This document shows positions 25,477 to 34,027 of a stretch of 64,000 nt of DNA, in pieces. A program made the position numbers and the translations under genes. Origin of the DNA: an uncultured Eubacteriales bacterium (GTDB lineage Bacteria; Bacillota; Clostridia; Oscillospirales; CAG-272); NCBI GenBank assembly GCA_934446365.1, contig CAKSDZ010000001.1, forward strand, positions 372,001-436,000, given 5' to 3'. Below the pieces are notes generated by a model. That model searched no databases. It was not told where the DNA came from and saw only the letters and a list, made by a program, of their open reading frames with translations. Numbering within the stretch: the first letter of the stretch is position 1; the number at the start of each line of letters is the position of its first letter.

Positions 25477-27768
25477 TTATTTTTCATACGACAAGTCAAG
25501 TCTGCCGTCCGTATCCTCCATGAACAAAACCTTGCTCATGATTCGATCGAGCTCGGTATAACGGGCCGTTTCTTTGTCTATGAAAACAACATACTCCGCA
25601 CCCGAAAAGCAGGACGGGGCAAAAATGTTTTTCATAATGGGACCGTGCGTGCCGCACACCACAACGGCGGCATTCTCCGAAAGCGCCGACACCGAGCTTA
25701 ACTCAAAAGCGGAAACGCCGGCATAGACAAATGCGGAACTATCCCCGCCGATTTCCGCATAAAACGCGACAACCGGATGCACCGAACGGGACAGCGCCAG
25801 ATAATCCGGCAGATGCAGCTTCAAAGCGCCGCATTCCAAATACGAACTCCCGTCACGCGGATAAAACGACACGTCGCATACGCCGTCGAGCGCGGATAAA
25901 ATCGCCTCCACCACCTGCGAATCCCCGTCGGTTTCCGGTTCCGGCAGGAGCACATGGTGGATTTTCATTTTGTCCGCAAGCTTTCTCACCATGCCGGCAT
26001 GATAGGAGTGAAGATGCGTCAGCACAAGCATGTCGATTTCGCACTCGTAATAATCGGCGAAGGAATCCGCCGCCTGCGACGGTACCGCATAACCGCCGGT
26101 GCCGATATCGACAAGGATGGATTTTCCGCCGCAGACAAAGCCTACGGCGTCGCTTTTTCCGTCGCTCTCCACAAAGATTTTCACCGCATCTCCCGAGATA
26201 CCATGAAATACGCCATATGCGCCGCCGAAAGCGACCGTGCAAACAAGAAACACCGCCAGCATCCAGCCGGGATTCAGCTTTTTCACCAAAAGAACCGCCG
26301 TAACGCCGGTCACAAGCACCGCAAGGATAACGCCCGCAAATGGATACCGAATGGAGATATAAATTCCCTCGATGTCCGAGATTTTCTCGGCGATACCGGT
26401 CGAAAACGCAATCAGAAACCGACATACGGAACCGAGCAAAGCCGGAACAAACGGGAGGAAAGAAAAAACCGTGAGAAAAACGAGCAGATACAGAATAATC
26501 TCGGTCAGAGGCACAAACACAAGATTGGCAAGCGGCGAAACGAGCGACACGCCGCCGTACAGAAGATAAGTCACCGGCATCGTGAAAAAGGTTGCCGTAA
26601 GGGTCATGACAAGAAGAGAGACCACGGAGCGCAAAATTCTGACGAAAACAGCGTGCCGTCTTTCTCTCGCAGCCTTTTCCGTGAAAAGTCCGTCCAAAAA
26701 CGGACTAATCGTGACAATTCCGAGCGTGGCAAGAAAGGAAAGCCACAGCCCCGCGTCATAGACGGAAAACGGACGGACGGTGAGAATCAAAGCCACGGCA
26801 AAAACAAGCGAAGTGAGCGAATCGCTCCGTTCGCCCAAAAGCTCGGCGAGATAAAAGAGCCCCAGCATAACCGCCGCCCTTGTCACGGATGACGAAAAGC
26901 CGCAAATCATCGCGAAAAACAGGATGAGAAGCAAAAGAAAAACATTCTTTTTTCGTTTGGATACCGTAAGCTTGCGCATAAGGAAATCCGCGCCGCCCAC
27001 GATTACGGAAAGATGCAGTCCCGACACCGCCAAAATATGCGACAGCCCGAGACGCTTGTAGGCAAGCCGGAGCTGCCCGTCCAAAGCGTCTCGGTTTCCG
27101 GTCAAAAGTGCCGTGGCAAAGCCCGCTTCCCTGCCGCCGATGTAGGCTTCAAAGTTTCCGGCAATCCACGCTCTGACGGTTTCCGCCCAAGAAAGCAGCC
27201 CTCGCCGGTGCGTTCCCGTGACGGCAATATCCTCGGAAGTGCCTGAAATCACAATGCCTTTTGACTTCAAATAGGAATCGTAGTCCGCTTCGTTTGCGGA
27301 AAACACACAGGAAAATGATATCTCATCATATGGTGAAAGTTCGCCCGCAAACGGGAGAGACAGAGACATTTTTCCGTCCGCCGTTTCCCCGTCGACGGAA
27401 ATAAGCTTTATGTAATAGGATGAGCCATAGGGCTTCTCATAGAGAACCTCGCTCACATATCCCACGGCATCGTGCGTTTCCCCGTCGGCAAGCACCTGAT
27501 ACTTCCCGATTTTGTTTTTCAAGAAGCCCTGACTATACAGGAGAGCGGCACATACGGCGACCAAAACAAGCGCCAAAACGGCAAAGGCACGCCGTCTGCT
27601 TTCTTTTCTTCTGCCGAAAAAAAGAAAAATAGTATTGGCACCGACAAGCAGGCCGGCCGCAAGGAGAAGCTGCCAAAGCCGCGCCTTTGGCAGAAGAAAC
27701 GGCGCGGAAAACAAAAGAATATAGGAAAACAGAATCGCCGCAAGCCTCTTATGAGCGGTCACATTCAA
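25477..27768 (-). CDS. comEC: DNA internalisation-related competence protein ComEC/Rec2
   Basis: 763 residues, normal length. Order: two or three N-terminal membrane helices, the OB-like DUF4131 region (about 75-190), the ComEC competence core with many membrane helices (about 225-505, containing LLTGNRDALDGQLRLAYKRL and LSHILAVSGLHLSV), and a C-terminal metallo-beta-lactamase-like domain (about 525-750). ComEC forms the channel for single-stranded DNA entry. In the beta-lactamase-like domain the HxHxDH metal motif reads HLHSYH, so the usual Asp is Tyr, and the following landmarks are weak; the nuclease/metal role of this domain may be altered. No other competence gene is nearby. Confidence 0.93.
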   Translation of the reverse strand: MNVTAHKRLAAILFSYILLFSAPFLLPKARLWQLLLAAGLLVGANTIFLFFGRRKESRRRAFAVLALVLVAVCAALLYSQGFLKNKIGKYQVLADGETHDAVGYVSEVLYEKPYGSSYYIKLISVDGETADGKMSLSLPFAGELSPYDEISFSCVFSANEADYDSYLKSKGIVISGTSEDIAVTGTHRRGLLSWAETVRAWIAGNFEAYIGGREAGFATALLTGNRDALDGQLRLAYKRLGLSHILAVSGLHLSVIVGGADFLMRKLTVSKRKKNVFLLLLILFFAMICGFSSSVTRAAVMLGLFYLAELLGERSDSLTSLVFAVALILTVRPFSVYDAGLWLSFLATLGIVTISPFLDGLFTEKAARERRHAVFVRILRSVVSLLVMTLTATFFTMPVTYLLYGGVSLVSPLANLVFVPLTEIILYLLVFLTVFSFLPFVPALLGSVCRFLIAFSTGIAEKISDIEGIYISIRYPFAGVILAVLVTGVTAVLLVKKLNPGWMLAVFLVCTVAFGGAYGVFHGISGDAVKIFVESDGKSDAVGFVCGGKSILVDIGTGGYAVPSQAADSFADYYECEIDMLVLTHLHSYHAGMVRKLADKMKIHHVLLPEPETDGDSQVVEAILSALDGVCDVSFYPRDGSSYLECGALKLHLPDYLALSRSVHPVVAFYAEIGGDSSAFVYAGVSAFELSSVSALSENAAVVVCGTHGPIMKNIFAPSCFSGAEYVVFIDKETARYTELDRIMSKVLFMEDTDGRLDLSYEK

Positions 27769-27835
27769 TTCCGCAGCCTCCCCTCTCCATCATAAAATCA
27801 ATCGTGTTATAAGGTGTGACAGGCTCCCGATTTGA

Positions 27836-27864
27836 CAAAAGCCTGCAAGGAATGCAGGCTTTTG
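27836..27864 (-). terminator. Terminator after pgi
   Basis: Perfect 12-bp stem CAAAAGCCTGCA / TGCAGGCTTTTG around a 5-nt loop, 10 nt past the pgi stop on the minus strand. The U tract lies inside the stem. Confidence 0.75.
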
Positions 27865-27874
27865 AAATATAGGC

Positions 27875-29215
27875 TCAGAGCTTGGAAAGACGTGATTCCA
27901 GCTCCGCGCGGAGCTCGGAATAGCCGGGCTTGTCGAGAAGCGCAAACATGTTTTTCTTATACGCCTCGACGCCGGGCTGATTGAATGGATTGACGCCCAG
28001 CATATAGCCGGAAACCGCGCACGCCTTTTCAAAAAAGTAGACAAGATACCCGAAATCGAATGCGGAACGGGAGGTGAGCGTAATCGAAAGATTCGGAACG
28101 CCGCCGTCCGTGTGGGCAAGCACCGTACCGTCATGCGCCATTTGATTGACGTAATTTACCGTTTTGCCGGCCATGAAGTTCAGTCCGTCGCCGTTTTCCG
28201 CGTCGGCGGGAACGGTGAAGCCGTCGTCGATATCCACGTTGACGACCGTCTCGAACATCGATCTTGTGCCCTCTTGGATAAACTGTCCGATGGAATGCAG
28301 ATCAGTGGAATACACGGCACTCGCAGGATACAAGCCTTTGCCGTCTTTCCCCTCGGATTCGCCGTAAAGCTGCTTCCACCATTCGCAGGTCATCGCAAGC
28401 GCCGGATCGTTCACGGCGAGAATCTCGATGCCCTTACCCTTCCGATAAAGGATATTGCGCAGGGCGGCGTATCTGAGGCACTCGTTGGTGTGAACGTCTC
28501 CCGCCAGAAAATCGTCGTATGCCGCGGCGGCGCCCGCCATCATTTCCTCGATATCCGCGCCGGAAACCGCGATGGGCAAAAGTCCGACGGGCGTGAGCAC
28601 GGAATATCTGCCGCCGACGTCGTCGGCAATCACAAAGCTCTCATAGCCGTATGTATCTGCCTGAGAGCGAAGCGCGCCGCGCGACTTGTCTGTTGTCGCA
28701 AAAATCCGCTCAGCCGCGCCTTCTTTTCCGTATTTTTCGATTAAAAGGTCACGGAAAATGCGGAACGCGATGGCAGGCTCGGTCGTCGTGCCGGATTTGG
28801 AAATCACATTGACGCATACGTCGCGCCCCTTACAAAGCTCGAGAATCTCTTTCAGGTGAGAGGAGCTGATATCGTTGCCGACAAAGTAAATGTCGGGCGT
28901 ATTTTTCTTCTTGTTGTTGTAGTAGCTGCCGTGAATAAACTCGACCGCGGCGCGGGCGCCGAGATAAGAACCGCCGATGCCGATGACAACAAACACATCG
29001 CACATGCCGCGGATTTTTTCCGCGGCTTTTTTTACCGCGGCAAGCTCGGCGCGGTCATAAGTTTTCGGAAGCTCGAGCCAGCCGAGAAAATCCGCACCGG
29101 CGCCGCTTTTATCAAGAAGCGTGCGGTGCGCCGCAGAAACCTCCTTTTCAACTGCTCCGATTTCCGCATCGGAAACAAAACCGTGAACATATTTGTCGGA
29201 AAAAACAAAAGCCAT
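27875..29215 (-). CDS. pgi: Glucose-6-phosphate isomerase
   Basis: 446 residues, the compact bacterial/archaeal-type PGI of Firmicutes. Interconverts glucose-6-phosphate and fructose-6-phosphate. SIS-fold landmarks: VIGIGGSYLGARAAVEF, VISKSGTTTEPAIAFR, GGRYSVLTPVGLLPIA, the catalytic Glu region QFIQEGTRSMFETVV and the C-terminal Lys region VNPFNQPGVEAYKKNMF. The ATG follows TGAGG. A perfect 14-bp palindrome GCCGCATATGCGGC lies at 29231-29244 in the leader; its role is unknown. Confidence 0.95.
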   Translation of the reverse strand: MAFVFSDKYVHGFVSDAEIGAVEKEVSAAHRTLLDKSGAGADFLGWLELPKTYDRAELAAVKKAAEKIRGMCDVFVVIGIGGSYLGARAAVEFIHGSYYNNKKKNTPDIYFVGNDISSSHLKEILELCKGRDVCVNVISKSGTTTEPAIAFRIFRDLLIEKYGKEGAAERIFATTDKSRGALRSQADTYGYESFVIADDVGGRYSVLTPVGLLPIAVSGADIEEMMAGAAAAYDDFLAGDVHTNECLRYAALRNILYRKGKGIEILAVNDPALAMTCEWWKQLYGESEGKDGKGLYPASAVYSTDLHSIGQFIQEGTRSMFETVVNVDIDDGFTVPADAENGDGLNFMAGKTVNYVNQMAHDGTVLAHTDGGVPNLSITLTSRSAFDFGYLVYFFEKACAVSGYMLGVNPFNQPGVEAYKKNMFALLDKPGYSELRAELESRLSKL

Positions 29216-29257
29216 ATATACCTCAATTCCGCCGCATATGCGGCATAATATCGTTCG

Positions 29258-29476
29258 CTACATGTGAAACTGCTGCTGCGTATTTGCGGCGCCGGCGCCG
29301 CTGTCGTGGCCGCATTCCGCCCTGTCGTCCTCACGGCACAAATGGGAGGAAAGGCAGGTACGTTTTTCAAAACCGTTGTCATCGCTCGACGTCATGACGA
29401 TTACATTGTCGTCCAGCTTCGGACAATACCTCGACGACATCTGACGGACTTCATTCTTTTTGGACAAATCAATCAA
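29258..29476 (-). CDS. Small cysteine-containing protein of unknown function
   Basis: Up to 72 residues. Core reads RYCPKLDDNVIVMTSSDD, then KRTCLSSHLCREDDRAECGH, giving four Cys (CPK, TCL, HLC, ECG) that could form a small zinc or redox site. I recognise this shape from short hypothetical proteins of Clostridia but know no function. Start is uncertain: GGGGG supports a TTG at 29467 or 29476, while an ATG lies at residue 13 (MSSRYC) without good RBS. It lies between the TtcA-like gene and pgi on the same strand. Confidence 0.6.
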   Translation of the reverse strand: MIDLSKKNEVRQMSSRYCPKLDDNVIVMTSSDDNGFEKRTCLSSHLCREDDRAECGHDSGAGAANTQQQFHM

Positions 29477-29524
29477 CCCCCGAATGTTTTTTACCTATAT
29501 TTTTCGTAGGATTTGATGGATTAT

Positions 29525-30319
29525 TCATAAATCCGTCATTTTTTCTTCATTTTTCGGTTCGGCATAAATCCGCATCCGCGCTTCCTTATATCCGTCAAGC
29601 CCCGCCTTCTGCATCGCACCGAAAATCCGATGGCGCAGTCCCTTGTTATGATATTCCAAATCCGCGAGAAGCTTTTTCATGTTTTCACGCTCGGTATTGC
29701 CGTTTGCGGGACAGCAGCTTTCGATTACGGGCAGCGCAGCCTGCGACGCGAAATACCGGATATCCTTTTCCGGCGCATAAAGGAACGGGCGGATGACCGT
29801 CATATCGGTTCGGTCGAGATAGGTGACGGGCGCAAAGCAGCCGAGCCGCCCCTCATAGAAAAGATTGAGCATGAACGTTTCCACCGCGTCGTCGAAATGA
29901 TGGCCGAGCGCCACCTTATGACAGCCGAGCTTTTTCGCGGTATCGTTGACCATACCCCGCCGCAGCTTCGCGCACAGCGAGCACGGGTTGCTCTCATGAC
30001 GGATATCAAACACGATTTTTGCGATATTTGAGGGCTCCACATGATATTCCACGTCAAGCGAGGCGCACAGCTCTGCAATCGGAGAGAAATCGGACGGTGT
30101 CCCACCCGAAAGCTCATTGAACCGCATATCGACCGTCAGCGCGACAAGCTCAAAGCGCTTCGGATAGAATCTGCGCAGCTCGGCAAGCGTATAAAGAAGC
30201 GAGAGCGAATCCTTGCCGGCGGAAACGCCGACGGCAATTTTGTCTCCCTCGGCAATCATATCATAATCATCGACGGCACGTCTCGCATAGCTGAGCAGCC
30301 GTCTCATTCCCTTTATCAT
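29525..30319 (-). CDS. TtcA-like PP-loop ATPase (tRNA thiolation)
   Basis: 264 residues. N-terminal PP-loop AVGVSAGKDSLSLLYTLAEL binds ATP for adenylation. The pair CSLCAKLRRG (CxxC) and GHHFDDAVETFMLNLFYEG follow the TtcA/TilS-like family order. TtcA proteins add sulfur to cytidine 32 of certain tRNAs using a [4Fe-4S] cluster; clostridial members are numerous and their exact tRNA targets are mostly untested. The ATG follows GACGGGCTCC; an internal Met (MRRLLSYARRA) is an alternative start. Confidence 0.85.
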   Translation of the reverse strand: MIKGMRRLLSYARRAVDDYDMIAEGDKIAVGVSAGKDSLSLLYTLAELRRFYPKRFELVALTVDMRFNELSGGTPSDFSPIAELCASLDVEYHVEPSNIAKIVFDIRHESNPCSLCAKLRRGMVNDTAKKLGCHKVALGHHFDDAVETFMLNLFYEGRLGCFAPVTYLDRTDMTVIRPFLYAPEKDIRYFASQAALPVIESCCPANGNTERENMKKLLADLEYHNKGLRHRIFGAMQKAGLDGYKEARMRIYAEPKNEEKMTDL

Positions 30320-30361
30320 GGAGCCCGTCCTTTTATCCTTATATTCGTCTTGATTCGATTT

Positions 30362-30390
30362 ATTATATCAAAAATTCAGACACATTTCAA
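30362..30390 (-). promoter_or_regulatory. Sigma-A promoter of the TtcA-like gene
   Basis: Minus strand TTGAAA (30385-30390), 17 nt, TATAAT (30362-30367), about 42 nt before the start codon. Confidence 0.7.
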
Positions 30391-30454
30391 TATCTTCCGA
30401 CAAGTTTCCGGCAAATTTTTTATAGAACTGGAAATATGTTGCAAAGGTCCGTTT

Positions 30455-30485
30455 GCATAAGAAACGACAGAATTCGGCAATACTG
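30455..30485 (+). promoter_or_regulatory. Sigma-F-type promoter of sigG
   Basis: GCATA (30455-30459), 16 nt, GGCAATACTG (30476-30485). The -35 fits GYWTA and the -10 fits GGNRANAMTR, the forespore sigma-F consensus known from B. subtilis. The predicted start is some 35 nt before the sigG ATG. In B. subtilis sigG is sigma-F-transcribed, so position and match agree. Confidence 0.65.
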
Positions 30486-30524
30486 AACTCAGAAACAATT
30501 TTGTTTTTCGAGGTGGTTTTGCTT

Positions 30525-31298
30525 ATGTATTATAATAAGGTAGACCTGTGCGGCGTCAATACTTCCAAATTAAAAACGCTTACCAGTGAAGAAAAAAACG
30601 ACCTTTTGAATAAAGCCAAAGACGGCGACAGAGACGCGAGGACAAAGCTCATCGACGGCAATCTCAGGCTGGTGCTCAGCATCATCCAGCGCTTTGCCGG
30701 ACGTGCGGACGATGCGGACGACCTGTTTCAGGTGGGCTGCATCGGACTCATCAAAGCAATCGACAATTTCGACACCAGTGTCGGCGTCAAATTCAGCACC
30801 TATGCCGTTCCGATGATCATCGGAGAAATCCGGCGGTATCTCAGGGACAACAACATGCTCCGCGTAAGCCGCGGGACGAGGGATCTCGCCTATCGGGCGC
30901 TGAACACACGGGAGCAGCTCTCCAAAACGATGCTGAAAGAGCCGACCGTAGAGGATATCGCCAAGGAGCTGGGAGAGGAGCCGCGCGCCGTGACGGAGGC
31001 GCTGGAAGCCATCATGGAACCGGTTTCGCTTTACGACCCGGTATACAGCGAGGGCGGCGATTCCATCTATATCATGGATCAAATCTGTGACGAGGACTGC
31101 AACGACGACGGATGGCTGGAAAATATCGCGGTTTCGGAAGCCATGAAAAAGCTCTCCGACAGAGAAAAATCCATCATCACGATGCGCTTTTACAGAGGAA
31201 AAACGCAAATGGAGATCGCGGACGAAATCGGCATCTCCCAAGCGCAGGTATCCCGCATTGAAAAAAGTGCCCTTGAAAGAATCCGAAAAGGAATGTAA
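30525..31298 (+). CDS. sigG: Sporulation sigma factor sigma-G (late forespore)
   Basis: 257 residues from the ATG at 30525, which follows GAGGTGG; longer in-frame starts lack an RBS. The N-terminus NKVDLCGVNTSKLKTL is diagnostic for SigG. Region 2: NLRLVLSIIQRF, DDLFQVGCIGLIKAIDNFD, VKFSTYAVPMIIGEIRRYLRDNN. Region 4: ALSDREKSII-like RFYRGKTQMEIADEIGISQA with the helix-turn-helix and RIEKSALERI. Directs transcription in the forespore after engulfment. Monocistronic: no spoIIG-sigG cluster here, since sigE lies 28 kb away. Confidence 0.96.
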   Translation: MYYNKVDLCGVNTSKLKTLTSEEKNDLLNKAKDGDRDARTKLIDGNLRLVLSIIQRFAGRADDADDLFQVGCIGLIKAIDNFDTSVGVKFSTYAVPMIIGEIRRYLRDNNMLRVSRGTRDLAYRALNTREQLSKTMLKEPTVEDIAKELGEEPRAVTEALEAIMEPVSLYDPVYSEGGDSIYIMDQICDEDCNDDGWLENIAVSEAMKKLSDREKSIITMRFYRGKTQMEIADEIGISQAQVSRIEKSALERIRKGM

Positions 31299-31307
31299 AA
31301 AGACAGA

Positions 31308-31352
31308 ATAACCGGGAAACCGATTTCATCGGCTCCCCGGTTTTCTCTTTTA
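31308..31352 (+). terminator. Terminator after sigG
   Basis: Imperfect stem AACCGGGAAACCGAT / ATCGGCTCCCCGGTT with a 3-nt loop, followed by TTCTCTTTT. Confidence 0.7.
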
Positions 31353-31370
31353 TATTTTACATGATAAAAA

Positions 31371-33539
31371 TCAGTTTTGAACCCATTTCGCATAAAGCGA
31401 GAAGTCTCCGGTCCCCTTTTCGATCACGGTATTCATATCATATGGCTTTGTAAAGGCCGCATCGTAATACCAGCCTTCAAGCTGATAACCCGGCTTCTTA
31501 TTCGCAATGCTGTTCAGCCAGCCGGAGGGAATGGCAAGCGCTTGCCCGAAATTCACCTTCACATCATATTTTTTTGCGTCGGGATCGGAATACAGCGAAA
31601 CCGTTATATACGTCTTCTCCTGCGGCGCCGACGAAGTAGGCGTGTCGCCCGTCGCCTCGGCATAGCCGGAATCGCTGTTTACATAGACCTTATAATAATA
31701 CCGCGTGTCCGCCGTAAGCCCGTCGAACGTAGCCGTAAAGGTTCCGTCACTGCCGACCGTAGCCGTTTTTGTCACGACATTTTCCGAAAAATCCTTGGTG
31801 GTGGAAAGAATCACGCCATATTCGGAAATGACGGCTTGATTGAGAGCCTCGATCTTGCCCTGCACCGTGATGGAATTGTAGGTCTTTGTGCTGTAAGTTG
31901 CAGAGAGAACCGGCGCATAATCCTTGGTTCCGGAGGTGATTTTAATGGTCATCTCCTGCCCGGGCTCACTCAAAACCTCAATTTTCAGATTATAATTCTG
32001 CTTGCCCTCCCAAGAGCTGGGATAAGAATTGAGGGACTGCGTTCCATTGGTTGCGGAACGAAAATCGCCGGAGTTGAAAATCGCAGTCGATACGTCGTCG
32101 CTCAGATAATAGAACGGATCGGAGGGATTCGTCGATACCATCAGCTGGCCTGCCGTATCAAACGCACCTCTGAAAAGCGGTACGATGCCGGGATCATGAC
32201 GTTTGCCCGTCGAAGCATCCGCATAAGAAGAGGACGCCATGCCGGATTCAAAATATCTTCTGTTGATGCCCTCGTCGATATGCCATACCATGATGCCGCC
32301 CTTAGAATCTCCGCTCGTAAGCTTCTGTTCAAAGCCCTCTTTCAGGCGGATTTCGATCAGATAATATTCGTCCGGGTCCGGCGTGTTTACACGAAGAATC
32401 GTGTATTTATTCGTACAGGTGGAATAAATGGTATAAACACCGTCCTCCACTACACGCTCCTCAGCCCAGCCGAGATAAATCCTATGATATGGATCGAGAT
32501 AAGACGGCGTCGTTCCGCCTCCGCAGTTGTTTCCGTTGCATTGAAGCGAGAAATAATACGCTCTCGGCCACCCTGTGACCGTCCCGCCCGTCGCATTGAC
32601 GTTGCGGTCATACAAGTCCTCCGCACCGAGATTGTGAGCAAGCTCATGCGTCGGAACACCGATCGGAAGAATTGTGCCGACCGTTTTGTATTCACCCACA
32701 TTGGATACCCTGGAGAAAGTCACGCCGTCAAGATTGGCATTGAGTCCCTGAGAAGTGCCCCAAACCTCAAAATGGAAACGGGGCGACTGCGTGTTCACTC
32801 CTGTTTTTCCGCTGCTGCTGGAAGCGTCCGCACCGGAATTCAGAATGACAACGCCCAGCTCCATTTCATCGATTTTCCCGTTCCCGTTCGTATCCAGCTT
32901 GGAAAAATCAATATACGGATCACATGCGCTGAAAATCTTGGTAATGGACCCCTGCGCGTTGCCGGAAGCGGTCGGATGCGGTATGTTCACCGTGACCTCG
33001 ATAATGCCGTTGGGCACCTTGGAGTTTTCCGGCATGACATCGAATTCGATCGGCACGAACCGAAACGCACCCATCGAAAGCTCGTTATAGTAATTGGTCA
33101 GAGAGTATCCGTCGCCGAAATACAGATTGTAGTGATCGGTAACCGAGGTACCCGCCCACTGTTCGCCGTAATAAGGCTTTGTCTTGTCGCTGTAAAGCTT
33201 ATCCGGCTCGTTTTCGTCATAATCGTTGATTCCGTTTCCATTGGCGTCAAAATTCGCGAGGATAATGAGAAGCGGAATTTCTTTTGTTTCCGTTACGGGA
33301 GAAGCCTCAATTTTGATTGCATTTTTGATTTCTTCAAGAGGCAAACGAATCTCCTCCGAAGAAGTGGCGCCCGGCGTCGTCACCTCGGGGGCTGTCGTCG
33401 ATTCGCCTGAGGTCGTCTCACCGGAGGTCGTCTCGGCCGAAGAATCGACAGGCGGCTCCGTGTTGCCGCAGGCGCACACCGTGACAAGCATCACGGCGCA
33501 GAGCAAGGCGGCGAGCAAGCGTTTTAAATTCTTATCCAT
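31371..33539 (-). CDS. M6-family (immune inhibitor A-like) metalloprotease, lipoprotein
   Basis: 722 residues from the ATG at 33539, preceded by AAAGGTG. Lipoprotein signal MDKNLKRLLAALLCAVMLVT with cleavage before Cys in VCACGN, then a Ser/Thr/Glu-rich linker. The protease domain carries the zinc motif THELAHNLGAEDLYD (about residues 292-306), an HExxHxxGxxD form typical of M6 peptidases. Two Ca-loop-like segments precede it: DANGNGINDYDENE and DTNGNGKIDEMEL. Towards the C-terminus a fibronectin type III-like module (about 555-645, ending GLTADTRYYYKVYVN) and a Listeria-Bacteroides repeat-like tail (LEGWYYDAAFTKPYD) follow. Likely surface-anchored and degrades extracellular proteins; target unknown. 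Confidence 0.88.
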   Translation of the reverse strand: MDKNLKRLLAALLCAVMLVTVCACGNTEPPVDSSAETTSGETTSGESTTAPEVTTPGATSSEEIRLPLEEIKNAIKIEASPVTETKEIPLLIILANFDANGNGINDYDENEPDKLYSDKTKPYYGEQWAGTSVTDHYNLYFGDGYSLTNYYNELSMGAFRFVPIEFDVMPENSKVPNGIIEVTVNIPHPTASGNAQGSITKIFSACDPYIDFSKLDTNGNGKIDEMELGVVILNSGADASSSSGKTGVNTQSPRFHFEVWGTSQGLNANLDGVTFSRVSNVGEYKTVGTILPIGVPTHELAHNLGAEDLYDRNVNATGGTVTGWPRAYYFSLQCNGNNCGGGTTPSYLDPYHRIYLGWAEERVVEDGVYTIYSTCTNKYTILRVNTPDPDEYYLIEIRLKEGFEQKLTSGDSKGGIMVWHIDEGINRRYFESGMASSSYADASTGKRHDPGIVPLFRGAFDTAGQLMVSTNPSDPFYYLSDDVSTAIFNSGDFRSATNGTQSLNSYPSSWEGKQNYNLKIEVLSEPGQEMTIKITSGTKDYAPVLSATYSTKTYNSITVQGKIEALNQAVISEYGVILSTTKDFSENVVTKTATVGSDGTFTATFDGLTADTRYYYKVYVNSDSGYAEATGDTPTSSAPQEKTYITVSLYSDPDAKKYDVKVNFGQALAIPSGWLNSIANKKPGYQLEGWYYDAAFTKPYDMNTVIEKGTGDFSLYAKWVQN

Positions 33540-33573
33540 GAATTTCACCTTTCCATTCATAAAATATGCATCG

Positions 33574-33602
33574 ATTATACCATAACACAGCTGTCTTGTC
33601 AA
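33574..33602 (-). promoter_or_regulatory. Perfect-consensus promoter of the M6 protease gene
   Basis: Minus strand TTGACA (33597-33602), 17 nt, TATAAT (33574-33579), matching the sigma-A consensus at every position. The -35 box is only 35 nt from the -35 of the divergent promoter. Confidence 0.85.
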
Positions 33603-33637
33603 CCAACATGAATATACATTTATTCTCGCTTTTTATA

Positions 33638-33666
33638 TTTACAAACTTGTTAATATATGGTATAAT
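33638..33666 (+). promoter_or_regulatory. Strong promoter of the small secreted-protein/lipoprotein pair
   Basis: TTTACA (33638-33643), 17 nt, TATAAT (33661-33666). It fires away from the M6 protease gene. Confidence 0.75.
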
Positions 33667-33744
33667 AAGAATAACGCAATCAATGTGTGGACTTCGTTTA
33701 GCACCTCGAAACATCTCAAAGCGTATGATTTTCCAAGGCAGGAA

Positions 33745-34027
33745 ATGAAAAAATTATAAATAAATTTTTGCACCTCTGCTCTGCGCAAGCTTCTTTTTCT
33801 CCTTTTCCGTTTCCGCAGGTGCGGCCGACCTGATTTCCGACGTCATCGCAAGCCTTGACAATTCCGAGAACTATGATATAATTGAATATGATTATATCAC
33901 CAAAACGGAACGGCTGATTCCATGGGAAAGCATTCCCGATTACAGCAGCACGACCACCACGACCTATGAGCTTGATTCATATCATCTGCAATCGAATCGT
34001 TCTTTCATGAAAGGAGTCACTGTATGA
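33745..34027 (+). pseudogene. Small secreted protein gene with a broken 5' end
   Basis: From 33764 an open frame of 87 codons reads as a signal peptide, IFAPLLCASFFFSFSVSAGA, and a mature part ADLISDVIASLDNSENYD with a Thr-rich DYSSTTTTTYELDSYH. It ends MKGVTV with a TGA overlapping the ATG of the next gene, a coupling typical of real operons. Yet this frame has no start: a TAA stands directly before it at 33761. An ATG at 33745 with upstream GGCAGGAA gives MKKL and stops. If one A were restored in each of two A/T runs the frame would read MKKLINKIFAPLL, a perfect signal peptide start. So either the gene is broken or the assembled sequence has errors in homopolymers. No known domain. Confidence 0.55.

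Noticed and set aside
31377..33410. 677-codon open frame opposite the M6 protease gene
   Set aside because: Shadow of the protease coding frame; Arg/Ile-rich product without motif or promoter on that strand.
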